Assembly (NCBI RefSeq): GCF_046267875.1
Contig: NZ_CP176502.1
Location: forward strand, 1,364,001 to 1,428,000
Origin: Mannheimia glucosida
GTDB lineage: Bacteria > Pseudomonadota > Gammaproteobacteria > Enterobacterales > Pasteurellaceae
DNA length: 64,000 nt
Reading direction: 5' to 3'
Under the pieces are notes generated by a model. That model ran no database searches, was not told the DNA's origin, and worked only from the letters and a program-made list of their open reading frames with translations. The position numbers and the translations under genes are program-made. Shown in pieces: positions 52,783 through 62,263 of the stretch. Position 1 is the stretch's first letter. The number at the start of each line of letters is the position of its first letter.

Positions 52783-52803
52783 TTTGTATTCACAACATCA
52801 TTT

Positions 52804-52847
52804 CAAGCGGTCAAATTTGCGGATTTTTTTGTAAAAACGACCGCTTG
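52804..52847. repeat. Inverted pair of uptake sequences in the glgA-glgP gap
   Basis: CAAGCGGTCAAATTTG (52804-52819) and the reverse core GACCGCTTG (52839-52847) face each other in the 94-bp gap. They could form a hairpin of 9 pairs with a 25-29-base loop containing a T run, perhaps lowering readthrough into glgP. Confidence 0.8.
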
Positions 52848-52876
52848 CGATATTAAAAATTAGGAGAATTTACTCA

Positions 52877-55378
52877 ATGAGCAGGCAGTCATTAAGCCCG
52901 GAAATGATCAAAAATGTTAAAAATGCGATTTTGCACAAAATGGTGTTCGCTTTAGGGGTTGAACCCCGTGATGCCAGTAAGCGTAACTGGCTTAATGCAA
53001 CGTTGCGTGTAGTGCGTGATTTATCTACCGAAGATTGGTTACAAACCCGCCGTAGCCAGGTGGCAAATGGTAGCCGCCGTGTTTATTACCTTTCAATGGA
53101 ATTTTTAATGGGGCGTACGTTCAGTAACGCAATGATTTCTGAAGGTGTGTATGAGCTGATTGGCGCAGCGTTAAAAGAGCTAGGGCAAGATTTGGAAGAA
53201 ATTATCAATGAAGAGGGCGATCCGGGCTTAGGTAACGGTGGCTTAGGGCGTTTAGCCGCCTGCTATATGGACAGCCTTGCTACAATGAAAATTCCGGCAA
53301 TCGGCTACGGTATTCAATATGAATACGGTATGTTCCGCCAAGAAATCCGCAACGGGGAGCAAATTGAGCAACCTGATGAATGGTTAGAGAATGAATTTGT
53401 GTGGCCATATCTACGTTCAAGCAAGCGTTTCCCGGTACGCTTTGGCGGTAAAACCTGGCGTGAAGGCAAAAAAGTAGTATGGCAGCCGGAAGAAGAAATT
53501 ACCGCTCAAGCTCACGACCAACTGATCCCGGGCTTTGAGACCACCTCAACTAACAGCTTACGTTTATGGTCTGCACACGCATCGGGTAGAGGGTTTGGCT
53601 TATCTGATTTTAACCGTGGCGATTATTTTGCAGCAATGGTTAAACAAAACAGCTCGGAAAACGTCTCTCGTGTGCTTTATCCGGACGATTCTACTTATAA
53701 CGGTCGTGAATTACGCTTACGCCAAGAGTATTTCCTTTGCTCGGCATCTGTACAAGATATTATCCGCCGCCACGAAGCGGAGTTCGGCTCTTGTGTGAAT
53801 TTAGCTGACAAAGTGGCAATTCACCTAAATGATACTCATCCAACCCTTGCCGTGCCTGAGTTAATGCGTATTTTAATTGACAAAAAAGGCTATGACTGGG
53901 AACAAGCGTGGGCGATGACTCGCAAAATTTTCTTCTACACCAATCACACTTTGATGAGTGAAGCGTTAGAAACTTGGCCGGTAGAAATGTTAGCCCGTGT
54001 GCTACCACGCCATTTAGAGATTATTTTCGACATTAACGAATATTTCTTAGAGGAAGTGCGTAGCCAATTCCCGGAAGATCACGATTTGATTTCTCGTGTT
54101 TCCTTAATTGATGAACAAGGCGATCGCCGTGTGCGTATGGCGTGGCTTGCGGTAGTCGCCTCAGCAAAAGTAAACGGCGTGGCGAAAATTCACTCTGATT
54201 TAATGGTTGAATCTATTTTTGCCGATTTTGCCCGTATTTACCCAAATCGTTTTACTAATGTGACTAATGGGGTAACACCTCGCCGTTGGATCAAAATTGC
54301 CAACCCAGGGCTTGCTAATATTTTAGATAAATGTATCGGCAATAAGTGGCTGACTGATTTAAGTGAGTTGGAAAAATTCAACGTGTTTGTTGATGATGCT
54401 GATGTGCAAGCTCAGGTGGCTGCGGTGAAAGTGGAAAATAAACGCCGCTTAGCTAAATATGTGGAAGAAACACAAGGCATTAAACTCAATCCTGAAGCGA
54501 TTTTTGATGTACAAGTTAAGCGTATTCACAAATATAAACGCCAGCAAATGAACGTGTTGCATATCATCACGCTTTATAACCGCATTTTGAAAAACCCGAG
54601 CGCGGATTGGACGCCTCGTGTATTTATCTTCGCAGGGAAAGCAGCAAGTGCCTATTATGCAGCGAAAAAAGTGATTCGTTTGATTAATGATGTGGCAAAT
54701 GTGGTGAATAATGACCCTCGCATTAATGATTTAATTAAGGTGGTGTTTATTCCGAACTACGGTGTTTCATTAGCACAAATGATTATTCCGGCAGCGGATG
54801 TTTCAGAGCAAATTTCCTTAGCGGGTACAGAGGCCTCCGGAACCTCTAATATGAAATTTGCCCTCAATGGTGCTTTAACCATTGGTACATTAGACGGTGC
54901 GAATGTCGAAATTTTAGATCACGTTGGTAAAGAGAACATCTTTATTTTCGGTAATGAAGTAGAGCAGGTGGAAGAGCTTCGCCGCAACGGTTACTCACCG
55001 TATCACTACTACGAAAAAGACAGCGAATTGAATGAGGCAATTTCACAAATTCTAAACGGTAAATTCTCACCGGAAGATCCGTATCGCTATCAAGATTTGA
55101 TCTTAAATTCAGGTGACTACTACCAAGCCTGTGCCGATTATCGTAGCTATGTGGAGGCTCAAGAAAAAGTGGCTCAAGCCTATCGTAACAAGAAAGCTTG
55201 GACACGTTCAGCCATCATCAATATTGCCAATATGGGCTATTTCTCCTCAGACCGCTCGGTGATGGATTATGCGAAAAATATTTGGCATATCGAACCGATG
55301 AGCGAAGAACAATTAAAAGGCGATTCTACAATGGGCAGTATTATTGAAAGTTCAAATAAACTGTTGAATTTAAAATAA
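52877..55378 (+). CDS. glgP: Glycogen phosphorylase
   Basis: GlgP releases glucose 1-phosphate from glycogen chain ends. It is a PLP-dependent GT35 enzyme of 833 residues (815 in E. coli). The N-terminal half has NGGLGRLAACYMDSLATMKI and YGIQYEYGMFRQEI. The PLP lysine lies in EASGTSNMKFALNGALTIGT (near residue 660). KRIHKYKRQQMNVLHII precedes it. It starts with AGGAGAA 5 bases before the ATG. It ends the glg operon at a strong terminator. Confidence 0.97.
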   Translation: MSRQSLSPEMIKNVKNAILHKMVFALGVEPRDASKRNWLNATLRVVRDLSTEDWLQTRRSQVANGSRRVYYLSMEFLMGRTFSNAMISEGVYELIGAALKELGQDLEEIINEEGDPGLGNGGLGRLAACYMDSLATMKIPAIGYGIQYEYGMFRQEIRNGEQIEQPDEWLENEFVWPYLRSSKRFPVRFGGKTWREGKKVVWQPEEEITAQAHDQLIPGFETTSTNSLRLWSAHASGRGFGLSDFNRGDYFAAMVKQNSSENVSRVLYPDDSTYNGRELRLRQEYFLCSASVQDIIRRHEAEFGSCVNLADKVAIHLNDTHPTLAVPELMRILIDKKGYDWEQAWAMTRKIFFYTNHTLMSEALETWPVEMLARVLPRHLEIIFDINEYFLEEVRSQFPEDHDLISRVSLIDEQGDRRVRMAWLAVVASAKVNGVAKIHSDLMVESIFADFARIYPNRFTNVTNGVTPRRWIKIANPGLANILDKCIGNKWLTDLSELEKFNVFVDDADVQAQVAAVKVENKRRLAKYVEETQGIKLNPEAIFDVQVKRIHKYKRQQMNVLHIITLYNRILKNPSADWTPRVFIFAGKAASAYYAAKKVIRLINDVANVVNNDPRINDLIKVVFIPNYGVSLAQMIIPAADVSEQISLAGTEASGTSNMKFALNGALTIGTLDGANVEILDHVGKENIFIFGNEVEQVEELRRNGYSPYHYYEKDSELNEAISQILNGKFSPEDPYRYQDLILNSGDYYQACADYRSYVEAQEKVAQAYRNKKAWTRSAIINIANMGYFSSDRSVMDYAKNIWHIEPMSEEQLKGDSTMGSIIESSNKLLNLK

Positions 55379-55388
55379 TGATTTAGAG

Positions 55389-55420
55389 AAAACGGTAAGA
55401 GTAATCTTACCGTTTTTGTT
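55389..55420 (+). terminator. Terminator of the glg operon
   Basis: AAAACGGTAAGA (55389-55400) pairs perfectly with TCTTACCGTTTT (55405-55416) across a GTAA loop, followed by more T residues. It is 11 bases after the glgP stop. Confidence 0.93.
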
Positions 55421-55464
55421 TTAGTCAGGGATTTTGCAAATTTCTACTAAAAATTAACCGCTTG

Positions 55465-56181
55465 TCAATTTGCCTTCTCCACCGCCGTGAGCATTCCCCT
55501 CAGTAAATTCAGCTCATTAGTTTCCAGTTCGGCACGTTGGTATAAACGGCGGAGTTTTAGCATCACTGAATCATTGCGGATAAAGCCTAATTCGGTATAT
55601 AAGCGTTCGGTGTGAGCAAAGAAATGCTCTAAGGCCTGAGCGGTTGGGTAATCCTTATCTGCTGCAAGCGGTTGTTTTTCGCCAGAATTTTGCAAATAAG
55701 CCATTCGGATTTCATAACTTGCGAGCTGTACTGCCATTGCCAAATTCAGAGAGCCATAATCAGGATTAGTCGGGAAATTCAAATGGTATTGGCATTTCAA
55801 TAATTCTTCGTTGGTTAGCCCCACCCGTTCACGTCCAAATACAATCGCCACTTTGCCAAGATTGGCTCGATTTACCACTAATTCACCACAGTCTCTTGGT
55901 TCAATCAGGGTATTTTGCAAATGGCGAAGTCTGGCACTGGTGCCGATCACCAGTTGGCAATCGGCAATAGCTTCATCAAAAGTAGCGTAGCATTGAGCGT
56001 TATCCAACACATCTTTTGCCCCGGCAGCAAGGGCTTCGGCTTGTTCATCAAGCGGTTGTTTTGGGGCGACTAATCGCAAATGGGTTAAGCCCATTGTTTT
56101 CATTGCTCGGGCTGCGGAACCGATATTTGCCGGGAGTGAAGTTTCAACAAGAATGATCTGAATTTGGTTGAGAATCTGCAT
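55465..56181 (-). CDS. trmJ: tRNA (cytidine/uridine-32-2'-O)-methyltransferase
   Basis: TrmJ methylates the ribose at position 32 of several tRNAs. It is a SPOUT enzyme of 238 residues (246 in E. coli). The conserved parts are IILVETSLPANIGSAARAMK near the N-terminus, IVFGRERVGLTNEELLKC (motif 2) and YGSLNLAMAVQLASYEIR (motif 3, in the knot). The C-terminal helical extension (LRRLYQRAELETNELNLLRG) is typical of TrmJ. It is a single gene, convergent with glgP. An uptake core accompanies the 3' end. Confidence 0.94.
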   Translation of the reverse strand: MQILNQIQIILVETSLPANIGSAARAMKTMGLTHLRLVAPKQPLDEQAEALAAGAKDVLDNAQCYATFDEAIADCQLVIGTSARLRHLQNTLIEPRDCGELVVNRANLGKVAIVFGRERVGLTNEELLKCQYHLNFPTNPDYGSLNLAMAVQLASYEIRMAYLQNSGEKQPLAADKDYPTAQALEHFFAHTERLYTELGFIRNDSVMLKLRRLYQRAELETNELNLLRGMLTAVEKAN

Positions 56182-56360
56182 TGGTTTTGTTTCTTTTTTG
56201 TTAAATTTAGCCTGTTAATAGTGTAGCAAAAATTTAGCCTGCTTAAAATTTGAAAAAATGGGAAATAATCGGTTTAATTGGGAATAATTTTTTACCTATT
56301 TGTTTTATTTAGTGGTACATTTAGAGCGTTTTTAATCACAACAACCATACAGGAGTCTTT

Positions 56361-57899
56361 ATGCTTATTGGTGTACCAAGAGAGCTGTTAGACGGTGAAA
56401 CTCGAGTGGCGGCAACGCCAAAAACCGTTGAGCAGATCAAAAAACTTGGCTTTGACGTACTTGTGGAACAAGACGCGGGTTTTAAAGCCAGTTTTGAAGA
56501 TAATGCATTTTTAACTGCAGGTGCAAATATCGGCACACAACAAGAAGTTTGGAATGCAGACATTATTTTTAAAGTGAATGCGCCGACAGAAGCTGAAATT
56601 GAGTTAATCAAAGAAGGGGCAACCTTAGTCAGCTTTATTTGGCCGGCACAAAATCCACAATTGATGGAAAAATTGCAGTCTAAGAAAATTAATGTGTTGG
56701 CAATGGACGCTGTGCCTCGTATTTCCCGTGCCCAAGCTCTCGATGCTTTAAGTTCGATGGCAAATATTTCGGGTTACCGTGCGGTGATCGAAGCGGCAAA
56801 CGCTTTTGGTAGCTTCTTTACTGGGCAAATTACTGCAGCAGGTAAAGTACCACCGGCAAAAGTGTTGGTAATTGGAGCCGGTGTTGCTGGCTTGGCTGCA
56901 ATCGGGGCGGCAAATAGCCTGGGGGCGATTGTGCGTGCCTTTGACTCTCGTCCTGAAGTAAAAGAGCAAGTTAAATCAATGGGGGCTGATTTCCTCGAAA
57001 TTGATTTTGAAGAAGAAGGCGGCTCAGGTGACGGCTATGCGAAAGTGATGTCGGAAGAGTTTAACCGTCGTGCAATGGCGTTATATGCCGAGCAAGCCAA
57101 AGAGGTGGATATTATTATTACCACCGCTGCCATTCCGGGCAAACCTGCTCCTCGTTTAATCACTAAAGAGATGGTTGATTCAATGAAACCGGGTTCAGTG
57201 ATTGTTGATTTAGCCGCTGCAACCGGTGGTAACTGTGAATACACCAAAGCCGGCGAGATTGTGGTGACCGATAATCAAGTGAAAGTGATTGGCTATACCG
57301 ATTTTCCTGCACGTTTACCAACGCAATCTTCGCAACTTTATGGTACTAACTTGGTGAATTTACTCAAACTGTTAGCACCAAATAAAGATGGTCAAATTGA
57401 GATTAATTTTGATGATGTAGTGTTGCGTGGCGTAACGGTGGTGCGTGACGGCGAATTAACCTGGCCGGCTCCGCCGATTCAAGTATCTGCGCAACCGCAA
57501 AAACAAGCAGCCGCACCACAAGCGGTCAAAAAAGAGGAAAAACCTGCAGACCCTCGAGTGAAATATGGCGTGATGGCAGCAGCAGGCGTGCTGTTCCTAT
57601 GGCTTGCATCTGTGGCTCCGGCAGCGTTTTTATCGCATTTTACCGTATTCGTTCTCGCTTGTGTGGTAGGGTATTATGTGGTTTGGAACGTCAGCCACGC
57701 ACTACATACCCCATTAATGGCGGTAACAAATGCGATTTCAGGGATTATCATCGTAGGTGCGGTATTACAAATTGCCCAACCGACCGGTAATTTCTTTATT
57801 GATATTTTGGCATTTATTGCGATTTTGGTTGCCAGCATCAATATTTTTGGTGGCTTTAAAGTAACGCAACGTATGCTTGCAATGTTTAGAAAAGGTTAA
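56361..57899 (+). CDS. pntA: NAD(P) transhydrogenase subunit alpha
   Basis: PntA and PntB form the proton-driven transhydrogenase that makes NADPH from NADH. PntA has 512 residues (510 in E. coli). Domain I binds NAD(H): GVPRELLDGETRVAATPKTV opens it, and VIGAGVAGLAAIGAANSLGA is its Rossmann motif near residue 172. RLPTQSSQLYGTNLVNLLKL is also conserved. After an Ala/Pro/Lys linker (about 375-395), four membrane helices make part of domain II. It starts after GGAGTC and lies 14 bp before pntB. An uptake-like sequence encodes part of the linker near 57518. Confidence 0.97.
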   Translation: MLIGVPRELLDGETRVAATPKTVEQIKKLGFDVLVEQDAGFKASFEDNAFLTAGANIGTQQEVWNADIIFKVNAPTEAEIELIKEGATLVSFIWPAQNPQLMEKLQSKKINVLAMDAVPRISRAQALDALSSMANISGYRAVIEAANAFGSFFTGQITAAGKVPPAKVLVIGAGVAGLAAIGAANSLGAIVRAFDSRPEVKEQVKSMGADFLEIDFEEEGGSGDGYAKVMSEEFNRRAMALYAEQAKEVDIIITTAAIPGKPAPRLITKEMVDSMKPGSVIVDLAAATGGNCEYTKAGEIVVTDNQVKVIGYTDFPARLPTQSSQLYGTNLVNLLKLLAPNKDGQIEINFDDVVLRGVTVVRDGELTWPAPPIQVSAQPQKQAAAPQAVKKEEKPADPRVKYGVMAAAGVLFLWLASVAPAAFLSHFTVFVLACVVGYYVVWNVSHALHTPLMAVTNAISGIIIVGAVLQIAQPTGNFFIDILAFIAILVASINIFGGFKVTQRMLAMFRKG

Positions 57900-57913
57900 G
57901 GAGAAACGAAACT

Positions 57914-59359
57914 ATGTCTTTTGGATTTGTGACTGCTGCGTACATTATTGCAGCTATTCTCTTTATTATGAGCTTAGCCGGTCTTTCTAAACACGAAACC
58001 GCCAAAGCAGGTTGTTGGTATGGGATTGTGGGTATGGCGATTGCTTTAGTGGCAACCATTTTCGGCCCGCAATCACATGGCACGATTTGGATCTTAATCG
58101 CAATGGCAATCGGTGGATTCATCGGGGTGAAAAAAGCCCTAAAAGTAGAAATGACCGAAATGCCTGAATTAGTGGCAATTCTACACAGCTTTGTCGGTTT
58201 AGCAGCGGTATTGGTTGGTTTTAACAGCTACGGACTTCATACCAATGCATTAATGCCTGCAAATTTAGATGAAACTGCACAAGCGGCATTTTTAGCGGAA
58301 CAAGCCACTCTTGCCAATATCCACAATGTGGAAGTGTTCTTAGGTATTTTCATTGGAGCGGTGACTTTCTCCGGTTCATTGGTTGCCTTTGGTAAACTAA
58401 GCGGTAAATTATTTGGTCGTAAAGTTTCTTCTGCGGCACTGAATATTCCACACAAACACAAATGGAACTTAGCTGCCATTATCGTTTCTGTCTTTTTGAT
58501 GATCGTCTTTTTAAATAATCCGCACAATATCTTCCCTGTGCTGATTATGACAATTATTGCGTTAGTTTTCGGCTGGCACTTAGTTTCTTCTATTGGCGGG
58601 GCGGATATGCCGGTGGTGGTTTCAATGCTGAACTCTTATTCAGGTTGGGCAGCCGCAGCGGCAGGCTTTATGCTAAGCAACGATTTATTAATCGTAACCG
58701 GTGCATTAGTGGGATCATCAGGTGCTATCCTTTCTTATATTATGTGTAAAGCAATGAACCGCTCATTCATTAGCGTGATTGCCGGTGGTTTTGGCAATGA
58801 AGTTCAGTCTGGCAAAGGTGATGAAGAATACGGTGAACACCGTGAAACGACAGCCGAAGAAGTTGCAGAAATGCTGAAAAATGCAAGCTCTGTGATCATC
58901 ACGCCGGGTTATGGTATGGCAGTGGCTCAAGCACAATATCCGGTAGCGGAAATCACCGCAAAATTGCGTGAAAAAGGCGTGAATGTGCGTTTTGGTATTC
59001 ACCCTGTGGCAGGGCGTTTACCGGGGCATATGAACGTATTATTGGCGGAAGCGAAAGTACCTTATGATGTAGTGCTGGAGATGGACGAAATCAATGACGA
59101 TTTTGAAGAAACCGATGTGGTATTGGTAATCGGCGCAAACGACACCGTAAACCCTGCTGCATTAGACGACCCATCAAGCCCTATTGCCGGAATGCCGGTG
59201 CTTGAGGTATGGAAAGCACAAAATGTTATCGTGTTCAAACGTTCAATGGCAGTAGGCTACGCCGGTGTGCAAAACCCACTGTTCTTTAAAGAAAATACCC
59301 AAATGCTATTTGGTGATGCAAAAGAACGTGTTGATGATATTTTACGAGCGTTAAATTAA
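57914..59359 (+). CDS. pntB: NAD(P) transhydrogenase subunit beta
   Basis: PntB holds the rest of the proton channel and the NADP(H) site. It has 481 residues (462 in E. coli). About nine membrane helices cover residues 1-290. Domain III follows, with the NADP-binding motif VIITPGYGMAVAQAQYPV near residue 332, GIHPVAGRLPGHMNVLLAEA, and VLVIGANDTVNPAALDDPSS. An AGGAGAA site precedes the ATG. It ends the pnt operon at a terminator. Confidence 0.97.
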   Translation: MSFGFVTAAYIIAAILFIMSLAGLSKHETAKAGCWYGIVGMAIALVATIFGPQSHGTIWILIAMAIGGFIGVKKALKVEMTEMPELVAILHSFVGLAAVLVGFNSYGLHTNALMPANLDETAQAAFLAEQATLANIHNVEVFLGIFIGAVTFSGSLVAFGKLSGKLFGRKVSSAALNIPHKHKWNLAAIIVSVFLMIVFLNNPHNIFPVLIMTIIALVFGWHLVSSIGGADMPVVVSMLNSYSGWAAAAAGFMLSNDLLIVTGALVGSSGAILSYIMCKAMNRSFISVIAGGFGNEVQSGKGDEEYGEHRETTAEEVAEMLKNASSVIITPGYGMAVAQAQYPVAEITAKLREKGVNVRFGIHPVAGRLPGHMNVLLAEAKVPYDVVLEMDEINDDFEETDVVLVIGANDTVNPAALDDPSSPIAGMPVLEVWKAQNVIVFKRSMAVGYAGVQNPLFFKENTQMLFGDAKERVDDILRALN

Positions 59360-59370
59360 ATTTAAATAAA

Positions 59371-59395
59371 AAGGCGAACATAAGTTCGCTTTTTT
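59371..59395 (+). terminator. Terminator of pntAB
   Basis: GCGAAC (59374-59379), loop ATAA and GTTCGC (59384-59389) are flanked by A and T runs, 15 bases after the pntB stop. It may serve the convergent metR transcript as well. Confidence 0.85.
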
Positions 59396-59425
59396 GTGCT
59401 TAGGCTAACATAAATTGTTAATTTT

Positions 59426-60352
59426 TTACTCTAATACCATCAATCCAGGAAGAGTCGCAAAACTCTGCGATTTTACGGTATCATGGAAATCATCTAAGTA
59501 GGCTAGGGTAGCATCGGCTTCTCGAATAGCGCCATAAAGGGTGCTATATAGCCCTTGCTGAGTTATTTTTCTTGCCACCACATACCCCCTATCTAAATAT
59601 GGTTTAACCGCCCAATAAGGTAGTGCAGCAATGCCTCGCCGACTTGCTACTAGCTGAATAATAGCAATAGTTAACTCACTATTACGCCTAGTAACTTTGA
59701 TGCCAGCAGGACCTAATATTTTTCGCAGTAAATCTAGCATATCATCAGGTACTGGATAGGTAATTAATGTCTCATCTTTAAAATCTTCAGCTTCCCATAC
59801 ATCTTTTGTGGCAAGAGGGTGATCTTTAGAGCAAATAGCTACCATTTCATATGAAAAGAGAGGTTTGTATATAATACCAGCACTATCTTCCTCTTCAGCG
59901 ACAATTGCCAGATCTGCACGATGGCTTAATAGCAAACCAACCGTATCAGTATGGAAACCCGATACGATATCTAATTCAACTAGAGGCCAATGTTGGCGGA
60001 AGGTATCCATTGCCGGCATCAGCCAGTCAAAGCAAGTATGGCATTCTACCGCCACTCGCACTTCTCCCACTTCGCCCTGTTTTACGCGGGCTAAATCCAA
60101 CTCGGCTTCAATGACCTGTGGCAAAATATCATAGGCAAGTTTGATTAAACGCTCACCGGCAGGTGTGAAGCGAATAGGTGAACTTTTGCGTTCAAATAGG
60201 GTGAGATCGTACTGATCTTCCAATAATTTAATTTGATGAGAAAGAGCAGACTGGGTCAAATGCACACGCTTTGCCGCTAAAGAAACGCTGCCACTCTCTT
60301 TTAAAGCGATTAGGGTACGAAGATGGCGGATTTCTAAAAAGATGGGTTTCAT
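59426..60352 (-). CDS. metR: LysR-type regulator of methionine genes
   Basis: MetR activates late methionine synthesis genes, using homocysteine as coactivator. The product has 308 residues (317 in E. coli). The N-terminal winged helix-turn-helix reads HLRTLIALKESGSVSLAAKR, then VHLTQSALSHQIKLLE. The effector domain matches MetR more closely than other LysR members: RVAVECHTCFDWLMPAMDTF, ATKDVWEAEDFKDETLITYP and VASRRGIAALPYWAVKPYLD. metE is not next to it, unlike the divergent arrangement in E. coli; its neighbours here are asd and pntB. The assignment rests on similarity in the effector domain. Confidence 0.85.
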   Translation of the reverse strand: MKPIFLEIRHLRTLIALKESGSVSLAAKRVHLTQSALSHQIKLLEDQYDLTLFERKSSPIRFTPAGERLIKLAYDILPQVIEAELDLARVKQGEVGEVRVAVECHTCFDWLMPAMDTFRQHWPLVELDIVSGFHTDTVGLLLSHRADLAIVAEEEDSAGIIYKPLFSYEMVAICSKDHPLATKDVWEAEDFKDETLITYPVPDDMLDLLRKILGPAGIKVTRRNSELTIAIIQLVASRRGIAALPYWAVKPYLDRGYVVARKITQQGLYSTLYGAIREADATLAYLDDFHDTVKSQSFATLPGLMVLE

Positions 60353-60407
60353 AATTTAAAGATTGAAAGCAAAAGACTAAAAGCAAAAAGTAGGGCAATT
60401 ATAACAA

Positions 60408-60454
60408 ACAAGCGGTCAAATTCTGCAAAAAATTTGCAAAATTCAACCGCTTGT
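60408..60454. terminator. Inverted uptake-sequence pair between asd and metR
   Basis: ACAAGCGGTCAAATT (60408-60422) and the reverse core ACCGCTTGT (60446-60454) are complementary over 9 bases. Between them AAATT/AATTTGC elements allow extra pairing. It lies just after the asd stop and probably ends that transcript. Confidence 0.7.
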
Positions 60455-60467
60455 AGAAGCTGGTAAA

Positions 60468-61583
60468 TTATTGGGTTAATTGAACTAAAATGCGGCGTAC
60501 CGGCTCAGCAGCACCCCATAATAATTGGTCACCTACCGTAAATGCAGCTAAGTATTCGCCACCCATCGCTAATTTACGCAAACGACCAACCGGCACGCTC
60601 AATGTACCGGTCACTTTCGCCGGTGTTAATTCATGCAATGTAGTTTCTTTATCGTTTGGAATTACTTTCACCCATTCATTGTGAGCGGCAATAATTTGCT
60701 CAATTTCCGCTAACGGAATGTCTTTTTTCAGTTTAATCGTAAATGCTTGGCTATGGCAACGTAATGCCCCGATACGCACGCACAAACCATCAACCGGAAT
60801 CGGGTTATCACTTAAACCTAAAATTTTGTTGGTTTCAGCATAGCCTTTCCACTCTTCTTTGGTTTGTCCGGTTTCCGGTAATAATTTATCGATCCAAGGA
60901 ATTAAGCTACCGCCTAATGCGGCACCGAAGTTCTCGGTTGGGAAGTCTTCCGCACGCATTTTAGCCGTCACTTTACGCTCAATCTCTAAAATAGAAGAGG
61001 CAGGGTTTGCTAATTCAGCTTTTACGCTATCTTCTAATTCACCCATTTGAGAAAGCAATTCACGCATATTTTTCGCACCGGCACCGGAAGCAGCTTGGTA
61101 AGTTGCCACAGAAACCCACTCAACCAAATCTTTTTCAAATAAACCACCGATAGCCATTAACATTAGGCTCACTGTACAGTTTCCGCCTACAAAGGTTTTA
61201 ATGCCGTTTTTTAAGCCTTCTGAAATAACGTGTTGGTTTACCGGATCTAACACAATAATGGCATCATCTTTCATACGCAATGCAGAGGCAGCATCAATCC
61301 AATAACCGTTCCAGCCGGTTTCTTTTAATTTTGGATAAACTTCGTTTGTGTAATCGCCACCTTGGCAAGTGACGATAATGTCTAATTTTTTTAATTCTTC
61401 GATATCAAACGCATTTTTTAATTCGCCGGCATCTTTTCCACCAAATACCGGTGCTTTTTGACCCGCTTGTGAAGTAGTGAAAAAAACAGGGTTGATATTG
61501 GCAAAGTTATTTTCTTCAACCATACGATCCATTAAGACCGAACCGACCATACCACGCCAACCGATAAAACCTACATTTTGCAT
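60468..61583 (-). CDS. asd: Aspartate-semialdehyde dehydrogenase
   Basis: Asd reduces aspartyl phosphate to aspartate semialdehyde, the branch point to diaminopimelate, lysine, threonine and methionine. It has 371 residues (367 in E. coli). The NADP motif NVGFIGWRGMVGSVLMDRM is at the N-terminus. The catalytic cysteine lies in FVGGNCTVSLMLMAIGG (near residue 134). SGAGAKNMRELLSQMGEL and RCHSQAFTIKLKKDIP, with the acid-base histidine, are also typical. I chose the ATG at 61583 (MQNVGFIG), 5 bases after AGGAGC. The open frame begins 33 codons earlier but is not family-like. Confidence 0.96.
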   Translation of the reverse strand: MQNVGFIGWRGMVGSVLMDRMVEENNFANINPVFFTTSQAGQKAPVFGGKDAGELKNAFDIEELKKLDIIVTCQGGDYTNEVYPKLKETGWNGYWIDAASALRMKDDAIIVLDPVNQHVISEGLKNGIKTFVGGNCTVSLMLMAIGGLFEKDLVEWVSVATYQAASGAGAKNMRELLSQMGELEDSVKAELANPASSILEIERKVTAKMRAEDFPTENFGAALGGSLIPWIDKLLPETGQTKEEWKGYAETNKILGLSDNPIPVDGLCVRIGALRCHSQAFTIKLKKDIPLAEIEQIIAAHNEWVKVIPNDKETTLHELTPAKVTGTLSVPVGRLRKLAMGGEYLAAFTVGDQLLWGAAEPVRRILVQLTQ

Positions 61584-61957
61584 TGTGTTTGCTCCTAAAA
61601 ATGATGTTATAAAGATTGTGAATAAATACAGGATTTTAGTGCAAAAATCAATGTTTTTTATTGATTTGCAAAGTTTTGACAAAATTTAACCGCTATTGTT
61701 AAAATAAAACATCGATTATGGTGTATTTTTGGAAATAAAGAGAATCTTATAAATAGGGAAATGCTCACAATTTATGCATTCCAATTGTGGTCTAATCAAT
61801 AAATTTTGCCGATATATCGATAGGAAGTAGATGTAATTACCTAAAGTTTGATCTAGGTTAGTTAAATGGGAGGTTTTTAACTATTATTTCTAATACTTTT
61901 ATTTTAAGCTTTACAGTAATGAATGAGTTTATTTTACATTTTACAAAGGAACATTCT
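61584..61957. other. AT-rich intergenic region between asd and the orphan gene
   Basis: This 374-bp stretch has no recognisable gene. It holds the asd promoter region with an AT-rich inverted repeat (AAATCAAT...ATTGATTT, 61645-61667), a degenerate uptake core near 61689, and a 7-bp inverted repeat CACAATT-N10-AATTGTG at 61766-61789 that could be an operator. The part after 61700 is richer in A+T than the neighbouring core genes. Confidence 0.5.
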
Positions 61958-62263
61958 ATGTCTAAGTTAAACAAATTATTATCGAGAAAAACATCGCGTA
62001 AAATTATTCCTGAGCAAGTTAATTTTGACATTAACTTACCTATCTATATCCCGCTGTTTTTATCAGATAAGACAGCGAAAATTCAAGCAGTATGGGAGTT
62101 AGAACAAGAAAATGGTGAGCGTGATGCTGGCGCTGTAAAGCGAAATCGTATTCAGTTTAGATACTTGCCAGAAGGGGTACATAAATTAACATTAATTGTT
62201 GGTACGCCTTTATTATCAAAAGGAAGTAAGGTTTATCAATGCCTAATTAAAGTTAATAAATAA
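61958..62263 (+). CDS. Orphan protein of unknown function, AT-rich
   Basis: A 101-residue protein starting MSKLNKLLSRKTSRKIIPEQ. The first 20 residues are strongly basic; the rest alternates hydrophobic and polar residues (VNFDINLPIYIPLFL, AKIQAVWELEQENGE, IQFRYLPEGVHKLTLIVGTP), which suggests a small beta-sandwich. There is no signal peptide or membrane helix and one cysteine near the end. I recognise no family. I chose the ATG at 61958 because AAGGAA lies 7 bases before it; an earlier ATG at 61919 lacks a ribosome binding site. Codon use is AT-rich. It lies between asd and tRNA-Leu, convergent with the tRNA. Confidence 0.65.
   Translation: MSKLNKLLSRKTSRKIIPEQVNFDINLPIYIPLFLSDKTAKIQAVWELEQENGERDAGAVKRNRIQFRYLPEGVHKLTLIVGTPLLSKGSKVYQCLIKVNK

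Noticed and set aside
61919..61957. Earlier start for the orphan gene
   Set aside because: There is no ribosome binding site before this ATG, while AAGGAA precedes the ATG at 61958.
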